A stretch of 64,000 bases of DNA from Gemmatimonadota bacterium (GTDB taxonomy: Bacteria > Gemmatimonadota > Gemmatimonadetes > Longimicrobiales > Gaopeijiaceae): the NCBI GenBank assembly GCA_030827315.1, contig JAURER010000011.1:20170-84169 (forward strand), in the 5' to 3' direction. A program made the position numbers and the translations under genes. The number at the start of each line of letters is the position of its first letter. Position 1 is the stretch's first letter. This document shows positions 26,429-35,586 of the stretch, one piece after another. The notes beneath the pieces were generated by a model that did not search any database, was not told the origin of the DNA, and saw nothing but the letters and a program-made list of their open reading frames with translations.

Positions 26429-27721
26429 TCAGTGCGGCCAGTTGCCGAACGGATCCTCGAGAGAAGGACTCTGGGGGGTGAACAGCTCCGCGCCGTCGTC
26501 GGTGACGTACATGCAGTCTTCGAGTCGCACGCCGAACTCACCCGGCACGTAGATGCCGGGCTCGTCGCTGAAGGTGTTGCCCTTCACCAGCGGGGTGCGG
26601 TTTCCCTTCACCAGGTACGGCCACTCGTGGCCGTCCATCCCGATGCCGTGGCCGACGCGGTGGGTGAAGTACGTGTACCCGGGGCCGTAACCGGCGTCCT
26701 CGATCACCTTGCGCGCGGCTGCGTCCACGTCCTCCGGCAGGACTCCGGGGCGGGTGGCACGGTGGGCCGCGGTCTGGGCCTCGAGCTCGATGTCGAAGCG
26801 TTCCTTCATGATGTCCGTGGGCTGCCCGAGCACGAAGGTCCGGCTCATGTCGGACCGGTAGCCCTCGACGCCGCAGCCGCCGTCGATGAGCAGGATGGTC
26901 CCCTCGCGGATGATCTGCGGGGTTATGGAGCCGTGCGGCAGGGCAGACCATTCCCCGGTCTGGACGCTGGCCGAGCCGGAGAAGCCGAGACGCTGGTGCG
27001 CCTGGCTGATCAGGCGCCCGACGTCACCCTGGGTCATCCCTTCCTCCATGGCGAGATAGGCGGCCTTGTAGGCGGTGAGCGTGACTTCGTTGGCGAGCTT
27101 CATGAGCTCGAGCTCGTGCTCGTCCTTCACGCCCCGGCATCCGGCCGTGACGGGCGTGGCGTCCACCACCTCGATCGCGGGGGCTGCGAGAGCGATCCCG
27201 TTGCTGAAGCGGAACTGCATCGTCTCCTCGGCACCGAGCCGGCCCGTCGTGATGCCGCGGTCGCGGAGTCCCTGCGTCACGCGCTCGTAGGGGCTCTCGT
27301 GCTCTTCCCAGGTGTAGACCTGCGAGCCCGCGAGCGGACCGAGCGCGAGTTGCTCGCGCGCGCGGTCCTCCTCGAACGCCGGACAGACGACGAACGCGTC
27401 ACCCTGGACCGGCACGACCACCGTGAAGAGCCGTTCGCTGCCCCCCCACCGGACGTTGGTGAAGTACACCATCGACGTGCCCCCGCACATGGCCAGCGCG
27501 CTCAGTCCCTGGTCGCGCATGAGACGTCTGGCGTTCTCCACCCGCCCCGCGCGCTCCTCCGTCGTGATGGGGGTGGCCCGGTCGGCCCAGGAGGTGAGGC
27601 GCGCGATGGACTCGGGGAGTGCCTGATCCTGCGCCTCGGCCTGCGCGCCCTCGCATCCGCTAAGGGTCATGCCGGCGGCGGCGGCGGTCGAGGCGCCGAG
27701 GAAGTGACGTCGCGAGATCAT
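26429..27721 (-). CDS. Tat-exported M24 (Xaa-Pro aminopeptidase-like) peptidase
   Basis: The 430-residue protein starts with a twin-arginine signal (SRRHFLGASTAAAAG) that also carries a lipobox (LSGC). The C-terminal pita-bread domain shows the five metal ligands of M24 enzymes: two Asp (LLIDGGC and RSDMSRTF), His (RVGHGIGMDGHEWP) and two Glu (FSDEPGIY and VRLEDCM). The N-terminal creatinase-like domain supports dimeric prolidase or aminopeptidase P activity. Folding before export through Tat fits a metal enzyme loaded in the cytoplasm. GGAG precedes the ATG at 27721. A second M24 lipoprotein lies at 40.2-41.5 kb but is not a close copy. Confidence 0.92.
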   Translation of the reverse strand: MISRRHFLGASTAAAAGMTLSGCEGAQAEAQDQALPESIARLTSWADRATPITTEERAGRVENARRLMRDQGLSALAMCGGTSMVYFTNVRWGGSERLFTVVVPVQGDAFVVCPAFEEDRAREQLALGPLAGSQVYTWEEHESPYERVTQGLRDRGITTGRLGAEETMQFRFSNGIALAAPAIEVVDATPVTAGCRGVKDEHELELMKLANEVTLTAYKAAYLAMEEGMTQGDVGRLISQAHQRLGFSGSASVQTGEWSALPHGSITPQIIREGTILLIDGGCGVEGYRSDMSRTFVLGQPTDIMKERFDIELEAQTAAHRATRPGVLPEDVDAAARKVIEDAGYGPGYTYFTHRVGHGIGMDGHEWPYLVKGNRTPLVKGNTFSDEPGIYVPGEFGVRLEDCMYVTDDGAELFTPQSPSLEDPFGNWPH

Positions 27722-27852
27722 GGGTCGGTCTCCGTGGAGCGCAGGCTGCATGAGTCGGCCCGGGGGCCGGGTCTGAGGCCGCCATGATACGATGCGGGCA
27801 CGTCGGCCACCACCGGAGGTCACAGGAGCCGGTCCGGAGAGTAAGTTAGGCC

Positions 27853-29649
27853 GTGGAAGACTCCTTCGTGATCGGACTGGTCTCCGTCGCCGTCCTCGGC
27901 GGCGCGGCGCAGTGGCTCGGGTGGCGACTCGGGCTGCCGGCCATTCTTCTGCTGCTCCTGTTCGGGCTGGCGGCGGGCCCCGACGGCCTGGGGCTCGTGC
28001 CGACCGAGGAGATGTTCGGCGATCTCCTCGGCCCGTTCGTGGCCCTGGCGGTCGCCATCGTCCTCTTCGAGGGTGCGCTCACGCTTCAGCTGCCCGAGCT
28101 CGGAGACTCCGGGGGGGTCGTCGCCAGGCTCGTGACCCTCGGCGCGGCGGTGACGTGGGGGCTCGGGTCCCTGGGCGCCCGCTACCTCCTCGACCTTTCC
28201 TGGTCTCTCGCCATCCTCGTGGGTGCGATCCTGATCGTGACCGGGCCGACGGTCGTGATTCCGCTTCTCCGGCAGATCCGCCCGGTGGGCCCGGGCGGGG
28301 TCGTGCTCAAGTGGGAGGGGATCCTGATCGACCCCGTCGGCGCGGTCCTGGCCGTACTCGTCTTCGAGGCGCTCATCGGCGGAGGCTCGCTGGACGCCAT
28401 GGGTGGGATCGGACGGACGATCGTGGCCGGCGCGGTGTTCGGCGCCGGACCGGCGTGGATCCTCGTCGTCTGCCTGTCCCGCTTCTGGATCCCCGATCAC
28501 CTCCACAACCTGGCCGCGCTCGCGCTGGCCCTCGCCGGATACGCGCTCGCCAACGTGATCCAGCACGAGGCCGGGCTCCTGGCGGTCACGGTGATGGGCG
28601 TCGTGCTCGCCAACCAGCGACGCGTGGACATCCGGCACATCACGGAATTCAAGGAGAACCTCCAGGTTCTCCTGATCTCGGTCCTGTTCATCGTGCTGGC
28701 CGCCCGCATCGAGTGGTCGGATCTGCAGGCCCTCGGGGCGCCCGAGTTCGTCTTCCTGGGCCTGCTCGTCCTCGTGGTGCGCCCGCTCAGCGTCGCAGCG
28801 TGCACCGTCGGCACTGGCCTCTCCATGAGGGACCGCGTGCTCGTGGCCGTCATGGCTCCGCGCGGCGTGGTCGCCGCCGCCGTGACCGCGGTTTTCGCGG
28901 TTCGTCTCGAGGACGCCGGGTTCGAGGGAGCCGAACGGCTGGTCCCCATCGTCTTCCTGATCATCGCCGGGACCGTGACGATCTACGGCCTCCTCGGTCG
29001 CCCGCTGGCCATCCGCATGGGCCTCGCGGAGCGGACGCCGAATGGTGTGATCATCATCGGAGCCCACGCGCCGGGAAGGTCGCTGGCCGCGGCGCTTCGC
29101 GATCTGGGGGTGTCGGTGCTGGTGGTGGACACGAACGTCGCGCTCATCCGCGCGGCGCGCATGGAGGGCCTGCGGGCGTACCATGGCAGCGTGCTCAGCG
29201 ACCAGGCCGACTACGCGCTCGAGCTGCCCGGGATTGGCAAGCTGTTCGCCATGACGGCCAACGACGAGGTCAACGCACTGTCCGCGCTCCACTTCGTCCA
29301 TCTCTTTGGCCGCCAGAACCTCTTCCAGCTGGCCCCGAGCTCCCGGCCCAGGGAGGGAGCATCGAAGCTCGGGAGTGAGATGCGCGCGCGAGTGCTCTTC
29401 GGGCGGGACGTCACCATCGAGGAGCTCCGTCGCCGCTACGCCGAAGGACAGCGCCCGAAGGCGACGCACCTGACGGAGCGGTTCGGATTCCGAGCGTGGC
29501 GCGAGCAGCATGGTGAAGAGGCGCTCCCCCTGCTCACCGTTTCGGAGGACGGAGCGGTGACGGTGGGCACCGTGGACAAACCCCTCGATCCCCGTCCGGG
29601 CGACACGCTTCTGGCGATCACCCGGTCCGACGCGACCCGAGCCTCCTGA
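27853..29649 (+). CDS. CPA1 cation:proton antiporter with C-terminal TrkA-N domain
   Basis: The 598-residue inner-membrane protein has about 12-13 hydrophobic segments. The NhaP-type discontinuous helix is seen as IVTGPTVVIPLLRQIRP. A cytoplasmic nucleotide-binding RCK/TrkA-N domain follows (VIIIGAHAPGRSLAAALRD; VLVVDTNVALIRAA; LFAMTANDEVNAL). A TrkA-C-like end follows (LLTVSEDGAVTVGTVDK). It exchanges Na+ or K+ for H+ and is likely gated by NAD(H) or a cyclic dinucleotide. It starts with GTG at 27853 and is divergent from the M24 gene. It opens an 11-kb block of ion-handling genes. Confidence 0.9.
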   Translation: MEDSFVIGLVSVAVLGGAAQWLGWRLGLPAILLLLLFGLAAGPDGLGLVPTEEMFGDLLGPFVALAVAIVLFEGALTLQLPELGDSGGVVARLVTLGAAVTWGLGSLGARYLLDLSWSLAILVGAILIVTGPTVVIPLLRQIRPVGPGGVVLKWEGILIDPVGAVLAVLVFEALIGGGSLDAMGGIGRTIVAGAVFGAGPAWILVVCLSRFWIPDHLHNLAALALALAGYALANVIQHEAGLLAVTVMGVVLANQRRVDIRHITEFKENLQVLLISVLFIVLAARIEWSDLQALGAPEFVFLGLLVLVVRPLSVAACTVGTGLSMRDRVLVAVMAPRGVVAAAVTAVFAVRLEDAGFEGAERLVPIVFLIIAGTVTIYGLLGRPLAIRMGLAERTPNGVIIIGAHAPGRSLAAALRDLGVSVLVVDTNVALIRAARMEGLRAYHGSVLSDQADYALELPGIGKLFAMTANDEVNALSALHFVHLFGRQNLFQLAPSSRPREGASKLGSEMRARVLFGRDVTIEELRRRYAEGQRPKATHLTERFGFRAWREQHGEEALPLLTVSEDGAVTVGTVDKPLDPRPGDTLLAITRSDATRAS

Positions 29650-29774
29650 TCGCGGAACCGGGGAGGGAGGAGCCTGGTCGGCGGCGAATCACACGGATCG
29701 ATGCGATCGCTGAGCTGCGGGCTCTGGAGCCGGCGTGGACGGCGCTCTTCGCGGCGGGTGCGGGTGCCCATCTC

Positions 29775-30017
29775 ATGAACTCCTGGCCCCTCCTTTTCGC
29801 CTCCGCCTCGGCATTGTGGCGCGACTGCGACTGGCTGACCGAAGAGGGGTGGCAAGCCGTGCGCACGTCGGCCCACCAGGCGGGCCTCCGGTGCATGTGG
29901 GGACCCGCCGGCTACGGGTACGCGCGGGACGCGTGGTTCGACAGCTGGCGGCCCCGCCGTGTTCCGTTCACGCAGGTGCGGGTCTTCAGCGACGCGCCCG
30001 CAGGTCGGGGACGCTAA
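29775..30017 (+). CDS. Small ORF, possible fragment of a second FemAB/GNAT protein
   Basis: An ATG at 29775 gives 80 residues, but the same frame is open and coding-like from at least 29652 without a clear start. The upstream codons read RITRIDAIAELRALEPAWTA and then HLMNSWPLLFA, which resembles the N-terminal region of FemAB/GNAT proteins (compare ITRVGSVDAVERVWRELEAR in the gene at 24.9-26.1 kb). The later part is Trp-rich (GYGYARDAWFDSW) and is not recognised. Third positions are almost all G or C, so the frame has been translated recently or still is. It may be an N-terminal remnant or a small true gene behind the antiporter. Confidence 0.42.
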   Translation: MNSWPLLFASASALWRDCDWLTEEGWQAVRTSAHQAGLRCMWGPAGYGYARDAWFDSWRPRRVPFTQVRVFSDAPAGRGR

Positions 30018-30094
30018 GGCCCGAGCCGGCTGCAGGGCGAGCTGAGACGCCACCTGACGGCCCACGGACAGGAAGAGGCCGACCCGGAGATACG

Positions 30095-31096
30095 CTACCT
30101 GTGACTGGCCGGACCGTCGGGTTCCGGCAGACGTAGATCCGCGTCCCCCAGCACGATCGGCGAGTTCAGGCCCACGCGCACCTTGCCCACGCGTGGCTCC
30201 ACTTCGCGCATCGATCCGTGGAGACGATCGAGTGCCAGCTCGATTTCCGACGTACGGAGGTCACGACGCAGTTCAAGGTCGACCTCCACGGCGATATCGA
30301 CGCTGCCCGAGAAGGTCGCCGTGAGCGCGTTGACGGCCTCGACCTCCGGCAGGGCGAGGGCGGCGTCCCGGAGCCGCTCTCGGACGTCGTCCGGCACGGG
30401 GCGGCCGGTGATGAAGTGGTGCATCTGGGTCACGAGCACGACCCCGAACGCCATCATCATCGTTGCGATGGCGATGGCGCCGAGGGCGTCGAAGAGGGGC
30501 ACTGATCCGAAGGCGCCGTACAGAAGGAGCGAAAGGAGTCCCACGACCGCAGAGGCGGTGCCGAGGCCGTCCTGCAGGAACGCCGTCTTCACCAGGGGCT
30601 GCCCCTCGTCGCGAAAGGCACGGCGGAGCGGGAGGCCGGTGGCACGGAGGCGCCGGACGCTCTGCGACACTGCGTATCCGTTGGTGGTCACGGAGATCAC
30701 GAGGATGACGAGAGCGAGCAGTGGCCGCTCGAGGAGCTCGGGCCGCACGAGCTGTGCATGCCCGCGCCAGAAGGAGAGGCCGCTTCCCACCACGAGCATC
30801 ACGAGGGCGGACAGGAGCGCCCAGAAGAACACCTCGCGCGTATGGCCCGAGGGGTAACGACGATCATTCGGCAACCGGGAGCGGCGCTCGCCGATCACGA
30901 GGAGCACGGAGCCGATCGCGTCCGCGATGCCCTGGGCCATCTCGGCGAAGATCACCGCACTGCCCGTGAGGGCGGCGACCACCGCGTTGGACGCGATGTC
31001 GAACAGGTCCACAGCGAGGGACACGGCCACGACACGACGGGTCGAGGGCACCGGCGCGGGATTTGCGAAATGGGTGCTGCGTCGCGTAACGCCCAT
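30095..31096 (-). CDS. Cation diffusion facilitator, ZnT9-like group, with altered site A
   Basis: The 333-residue protein has six transmembrane segments and a C-terminal cytoplasmic ferredoxin-like domain. The second helix reads FAEMAQGIADAIGSVLLV; the Glu and Asp of the ZnT9-like group are kept, but the usual His of HSxxD is replaced by Gln. The fifth helix (KTAFLQDGLGTAS) keeps one Asp and lacks the His of classical CDF zinc sites. ZnT9-like hallmarks RRYPSGHTREVFFWALLSA are present. A metal/proton or purely regulatory role are both possible. It lies 31 bases after the P-loop ATPase stop on the same strand, so it may be the third gene of that operon. Confidence 0.82.
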   Translation of the reverse strand: MGVTRRSTHFANPAPVPSTRRVVAVSLAVDLFDIASNAVVAALTGSAVIFAEMAQGIADAIGSVLLVIGERRSRLPNDRRYPSGHTREVFFWALLSALVMLVVGSGLSFWRGHAQLVRPELLERPLLALVILVISVTTNGYAVSQSVRRLRATGLPLRRAFRDEGQPLVKTAFLQDGLGTASAVVGLLSLLLYGAFGSVPLFDALGAIAIATMMMAFGVVLVTQMHHFITGRPVPDDVRERLRDAALALPEVEAVNALTATFSGSVDIAVEVDLELRRDLRTSEIELALDRLHGSMREVEPRVGKVRVGLNSPIVLGDADLRLPEPDGPASHR

Positions 31097-31127
31097 CTAT
31101 GAATCTCGCCGCCTCGGCGTCGAGGGC

Positions 31128-34100
31128 CTAGTGGACGATGTTTCGTCCCCTCAGGTGCGCGGTGACCGCCCCGACCAGCACCGGGCGTACCCGGTAGCGC
31201 AGCCGCTCCTCGACTTCGGACCTCGAGAAGAGATCGACGCCCTTCGACGGCAGCGCTTCGATCAGGTGACGATTCCCGAGAGATTCGAAGATCTGGTAGC
31301 TCTCGTGGTGCGGCATACGGAAGATCCGGTCGTGCTCGTCGATCGTCAGGGTACGGTGCTCGAGGAAGGCCTTGAGCGTGAAGTTCTGTGCGAGGCTGAG
31401 CGATTCCAGGATCGAGAAGTCGGGGCGTGTGGGCGGGTCCATCCATACGCCGTCCGACCGCTCGAAGTCCGCCGCCGCGAGCCACTGGTACAGCGCCAGG
31501 CCGAGGTGCCCCGCCGAGGTGCGTGTAAGCTGGTCGAAAAAGTCCGTCTCCAGCAGCGCCTGGTACGCAGCGGGGTCACGCATGCGCTTCAGCCGGTGCC
31601 TGAGCAGCTTGCGACCGGTCGCAGGCTCGACATAGCTGACCGGAAGCCCGCTGCGGCGATGCCGTGTCGTGATCGCGGCGCGCAGCGCCGCCGGCCCGAG
31701 GGGGGCGAGCTCGAGGACGTCGATCTGCGACACCGCCGTCGGCTCGGAGGCCGAGATGATCTGCCAGGCCGAACTCGTGACGCCCCCGATCCAGAAAATC
31801 CGGGGCTCCGTCTCGGCCATGAGCGTGAGGAGGCGCTCGACGAGGTCCGTGCCGTTGGGGACACGCAGGTACAGGTGCTCGAGATTGTCCAGCGCGCACG
31901 CGTCCGGCAGCGACCCCTGCGGCGCCGCGAAGATCGCGCGCGCCAGTTCGTCGATGGTCACCACCCGGGGTAGCTCGAGCTGGCCCGCGAGCCAGACCGC
32001 CAGTTCGGCTTCGTCTCGAACCCGGCCGTCCAGGCTCAGATAGCGTGACGTGCCTCCGATGTCCTTCACGGAGTCGATCAGCACGCGGATGAAGCTGGTG
32101 ATCCCGCTGCCGGGGCGTCCCTGGACGATGAGCGGAACACCGTCCTCCTGGCGCCACCGCCCCCAGCGGGCACGCGCGGCCGTGAGCTGCGCCTCTCGTC
32201 CGGCCAGCAGCGACGCATCCGAGAGCGGCTCCGGGCTGAAGAGACGCTGATAGACGAGAGGAAGACGGTCGGAGAGCGCCGTGCGGTTGCCCAGCTCCCT
32301 CATGGAGCGCGCGGACGCCTCCTCGTGAACAGGGGCGCCCGCCACGATCGCGGTGCCCCGGCGCAGCAGGTGGGCCACCAGACCCCGCAGCCAGACGACT
32401 CTTCGCGCGAGGTGCCGGTACGCGTGGTCCACGGGCGGGCCCCACCGCTCGTTGAGCCAGGCGCGGAACCTCGTGATGCGGGAGCGGGCGGCGAGCAGTC
32501 GCGCCTGCACCCGCCCGGCGGAGAGATGGTCGAACAGTCGACTCGATCCCGTGGCGAGCTCCGTGGCGAGCTGGATCTGACTCGCGCGGACGTGACCGAA
32601 GAGGGACCTTCGCGTCGCACGCAGGGACTCGGCCATGCTGCGCAGCGCTTCCCGGATCAGGGCGAGCGCTCGGCCCTCGGGGGTGTCGCTCGCGTCGTCG
32701 AGGGGCTCGTCGTCGTCGACCCCCTCGGCCAGCTCGCGCCGCGCGGCCTCGAACGCGAACGAGGCGACGCGGTCGAGCTCCTCGATGTCAGCCCGCGCTT
32801 CCTCGATCGACAGGACGACCCCCTGTGCAGAGCCACGGACCCGCTCGATGCGCAGCGCGTCGAACGCCTGCCCGGCGAGGTCCTGGAACGCCAGCGGACG
32901 GAGTTCGATTCGCCGTCTGGCGCTTCGCGGCCGAGCCTCGTCGGTGCGCAGCGTGATACTCCCCGGTGCCTGCCGTACGATCGCGACGAGCGTCTCCACG
33001 CCGGTATCGGCCGCGGCCGAGAGCGTTTCGACGATCGCGTCGGATGCGGGAATCGCTTCCAGCGCCGGATGCAGAGCATGTCGTGCCTCGGTCTCGAGCT
33101 GCGCGATCCGCGCGAGAAGGTCGTCACGCTCCAGATCGGAGTCCGTCTGCGCGTGCAGGGCGTCGAGCTTCGCCGCGACATCGAGAAGCCGGTCGATGTC
33201 CCCGAGACACCGTTCGTGGACGCGCAAGACCAGGCGCTGCTGCACGGCGGTCGCACCGGCGAGAAGCGACAGAAGCCCTTGGTACAGCTTGAGGCGTCCC
33301 ACCATCGCCCGCTCCGCGTCGTGGGCGCTGCGGAGCGCTCGCTCCGAGCGCCGGAGCCGCGGGAGCGCGGAGGGCGCGTCGCGGCCGCGGAGGACGAAGC
33401 TGCCGGCCACCGCGAGATCCGCCTCGAGCATGGCCCCCGCCCGATGCGCGCCCGCGCGACCCTGCTCGGCGAGAGACGTGTGGGGTGCTGCATGCACGAC
33501 TTCGTCGAGTGCCGCCGTGAGGGTGGTGGCGGCGCTTCGGACGAGCGTCCACGGATCTTCCTCCTCCGAGGCCTCCTCGCCCGCCGCGCGCCACGGTCCA
33601 TCGACCAGCGCGGGACGGGGCACCTCGGCGCGTATGAGGGCCGGTAGCGCCTCATCGCTCCATTCGATCCAGATTCGCTCGAGCTCGGTGATCCATTCAG
33701 ACCATGCGCCGAGGGCGGGAAGAAAGCCCTCGTCGATGCCGGGGCCGACGACGGCGTGAAGGTGCCGTGCCGCGACGAAGCGCAGCGGAAGGGGACGTGT
33801 CCTGCCCGCGCGCCTCGCCGAACTCACGAGGCGCGCGGCCGCCTTTCCGAGCCGGCGCGTACGGGTGTCCGTGTCGACCGCGGCGAGCGCTCCTTCCTGC
33901 CACGGCGCGTCGATCACGGTCGGAAGCTCGGCGGCGCGGCGTGTGGCCTCGGCGAGCGCGTCGGCCAGGGCACTGGCGGTGTGACTCGCCGGGCCCGCGT
34001 GCTCGAACACGTCGAGGAGCGGTTCGAGCAGCTCGGACGAGACCACGCGTCGATACCGGAGCAGCCGTTCCGTCCTCTCCGACCAGTCCGCTGGGGGCGC

Positions 34101-34325
34101 GCCGTGGAGTTCGATCTCCTCCGCGATCGCGCGATGCCGCTCGAGCCCATGCACCAGGGTCGCGACGAGGCCCTGCGCGATCGACTCCTCGACCCGGCTC
34201 CACGCCGCGAGGACGGGATCGTGGACCGCCGTCGCCGCGAGCTCACCGGGGCCCGGCGTGAGGGGCTTGCTCACCGGTCGGCTCTCCATCGGGGCGCGAG
34301 GGGTCCCGGACGGTGCGTCACTCAT
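31128..34325 (-). CDS. Giant P-loop ATPase coupled to an MscS channel
   Basis: The 1065-residue protein is mainly alpha-helical over its first 650 residues, with Arg/Ala/Glu-rich helices and probable coiled coils. A P-loop domain follows with Walker A (VQGRPGSGITSF, about residues 735-745), a Walker B-like LDNLEHLYLR (about 809) and a sensor-like strand RIFWIGGVTSSAWQ (about 842). The last 200 residues hold a winged-helix-like region (FTLKAFLEHRTLTIDEHDRIF). This is reminiscent of STAND-type ATPases, but I cannot name a family. The ATG at 34325 overlaps the stop of the MscS gene by eight bases and has GGGGAGG upstream, so the two proteins are translationally coupled. No signal peptide is seen. 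Confidence 0.75.
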   Translation of the reverse strand: MSDAPSGTPRAPMESRPVSKPLTPGPGELAATAVHDPVLAAWSRVEESIAQGLVATLVHGLERHRAIAEEIELHGAPPADWSERTERLLRYRRVVSSELLEPLLDVFEHAGPASHTASALADALAEATRRAAELPTVIDAPWQEGALAAVDTDTRTRRLGKAAARLVSSARRAGRTRPLPLRFVAARHLHAVVGPGIDEGFLPALGAWSEWITELERIWIEWSDEALPALIRAEVPRPALVDGPWRAAGEEASEEEDPWTLVRSAATTLTAALDEVVHAAPHTSLAEQGRAGAHRAGAMLEADLAVAGSFVLRGRDAPSALPRLRRSERALRSAHDAERAMVGRLKLYQGLLSLLAGATAVQQRLVLRVHERCLGDIDRLLDVAAKLDALHAQTDSDLERDDLLARIAQLETEARHALHPALEAIPASDAIVETLSAAADTGVETLVAIVRQAPGSITLRTDEARPRSARRRIELRPLAFQDLAGQAFDALRIERVRGSAQGVVLSIEEARADIEELDRVASFAFEAARRELAEGVDDDEPLDDASDTPEGRALALIREALRSMAESLRATRRSLFGHVRASQIQLATELATGSSRLFDHLSAGRVQARLLAARSRITRFRAWLNERWGPPVDHAYRHLARRVVWLRGLVAHLLRRGTAIVAGAPVHEEASARSMRELGNRTALSDRLPLVYQRLFSPEPLSDASLLAGREAQLTAARARWGRWRQEDGVPLIVQGRPGSGITSFIRVLIDSVKDIGGTSRYLSLDGRVRDEAELAVWLAGQLELPRVVTIDELARAIFAAPQGSLPDACALDNLEHLYLRVPNGTDLVERLLTLMAETEPRIFWIGGVTSSAWQIISASEPTAVSQIDVLELAPLGPAALRAAITTRHRRSGLPVSYVEPATGRKLLRHRLKRMRDPAAYQALLETDFFDQLTRTSAGHLGLALYQWLAAADFERSDGVWMDPPTRPDFSILESLSLAQNFTLKAFLEHRTLTIDEHDRIFRMPHHESYQIFESLGNRHLIEALPSKGVDLFSRSEVEERLRYRVRPVLVGAVTAHLRGRNIVH

Positions 34326-35586
34326 GGGAGCCGCCCTCCCCTTCGTTCGCGCTGCTGCTTCGTGCGCCCGTGTCGGCACGAGCCGTCGATCCGTGGCCGG
34401 GGGGGTGCAGACGCAGGTGGTTCTCCATGTGCTCGACGTTCAGGAGCCCCGCCTCGCGGAAGCCGGCGCGGGCCCGCTCGGTCACGTCGCTCTGGAACTG
34501 GAACTCGAGCCGCGGGTCGAGCACGTACGCTTTCACCCTGACGCGGGTCAGGAAGGTCTCCTCGAAGACATCGGCCACGAGCACGACGACCGGCTTCCTG
34601 AGGTAAACGAACTTCGAGCTGATCGCGGCATTGAATGCGATCCGCTTCGCCGTCTCCTCGTCCGCCCATCCCGGCAGGTAGAGGTCGGTGACCACCTGGC
34701 AGTTCAGTTCGCCGGCGTTCGCATTGGCCACCTGCTGATCCACGACCTGGGCGTTGGGGACGCTCACGAGGTTGTCGTCCGGCGTGACGATTCGGGTCGA
34801 GCGCAGTCCGATGGAGACGACTTCACCGTACGTCCCTCCGATCGAGATCTTGTCCCCCACCTGGAAGGGCTGATCGAAGACCAGGATCATGCCCCCGAAG
34901 AGGTTCTTGAGCAGGTCCTGCGCCGCGAACCCGACGGCCACACCGAAAGCCGCGGTCGCGGCGATCAGGCTCTGCGCGTCGATGTTGAAGATGACCGCGA
35001 CAATGAGGTAGGCAGCGAAGAGCCAGAGCACGATCCGGACGATCGGCACCAGTCGCTTGTAGAAGAGACGCCGATTCGGGCTGCGCTCCGCGAGCGTGTC
35101 GAGGAGCCAGGCCATGGACGCGATCAGATAGTTGAACAGCACGACGGCCGCGATGGACCACGCGACGCCCACGCCGAAGCCGCGCACGCTCTCCCGGGCC
35201 TGACCGAGAACTTCGCCGGACCTGGGGCCTGCCTGGTCCGCGGCGTCTTCGCTCTCGCGGGTCGAGCCGGCGGAGGCCCGCTCGGCGGTCGCGGCGGCCA
35301 GCGAATCGAGCCGCCTGCTGATGCTCTCCTGCCCGGCGATCAGTCGGTCGATGCGCGCTTCGAGGGACTCCGAGTCGTCGGGCGGACTCTGGACGGCGTC
35401 GACGGCCGCGGCGCTGGACGCCACGGCGCCAGCGTCGGCGGTATCGGCCTGCGCCCGCGCCACGGGCCTGGCCGGCACCGAGTCCGATGTGGACGGGGAT
35501 TCCTGACGCGCACGGTCCGCCAGAGATCCACACGCACCCACGGCGAGGAGCGCCGTGACACTGAAGAGGCGAAGTCTCGCCGACAT
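34318..35586 (-). CDS. MscS-family mechanosensitive channel with lipoprotein-like N-terminus
   Basis: The 422-residue protein starts with a signal peptide ending in VGAC (Cys at residue 19), which predicts lipidation. About 100 residues follow that are Ser/Ala/Asp-rich with a short coiled coil (SLEARIDRLIAGQESISRRL). Three transmembrane segments come next, the third forming the MscS pore helix (AFGVAVGFAAQDLLKNLFGG). The beta-domain follows (ILVFDQPFQVGDKISIGGTYGEV). Lipidation of an inner-membrane channel is unusual and would anchor its N-terminal arm on the periplasmic side. The first 247 bases of the gene are also read in another frame by the upstream Rof-like gene. The downstream ATPase gene overlaps by eight bases. 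Confidence 0.88.
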   Translation of the reverse strand: MSARLRLFSVTALLAVGACGSLADRARQESPSTSDSVPARPVARAQADTADAGAVASSAAAVDAVQSPPDDSESLEARIDRLIAGQESISRRLDSLAAATAERASAGSTRESEDAADQAGPRSGEVLGQARESVRGFGVGVAWSIAAVVLFNYLIASMAWLLDTLAERSPNRRLFYKRLVPIVRIVLWLFAAYLIVAVIFNIDAQSLIAATAAFGVAVGFAAQDLLKNLFGGMILVFDQPFQVGDKISIGGTYGEVVSIGLRSTRIVTPDDNLVSVPNAQVVDQQVANANAGELNCQVVTDLYLPGWADEETAKRIAFNAAISSKFVYLRKPVVVLVADVFEETFLTRVRVKAYVLDPRLEFQFQSDVTERARAGFREAGLLNVEHMENHLRLHPPGHGSTARADTGARSSSANEGEGGSHE

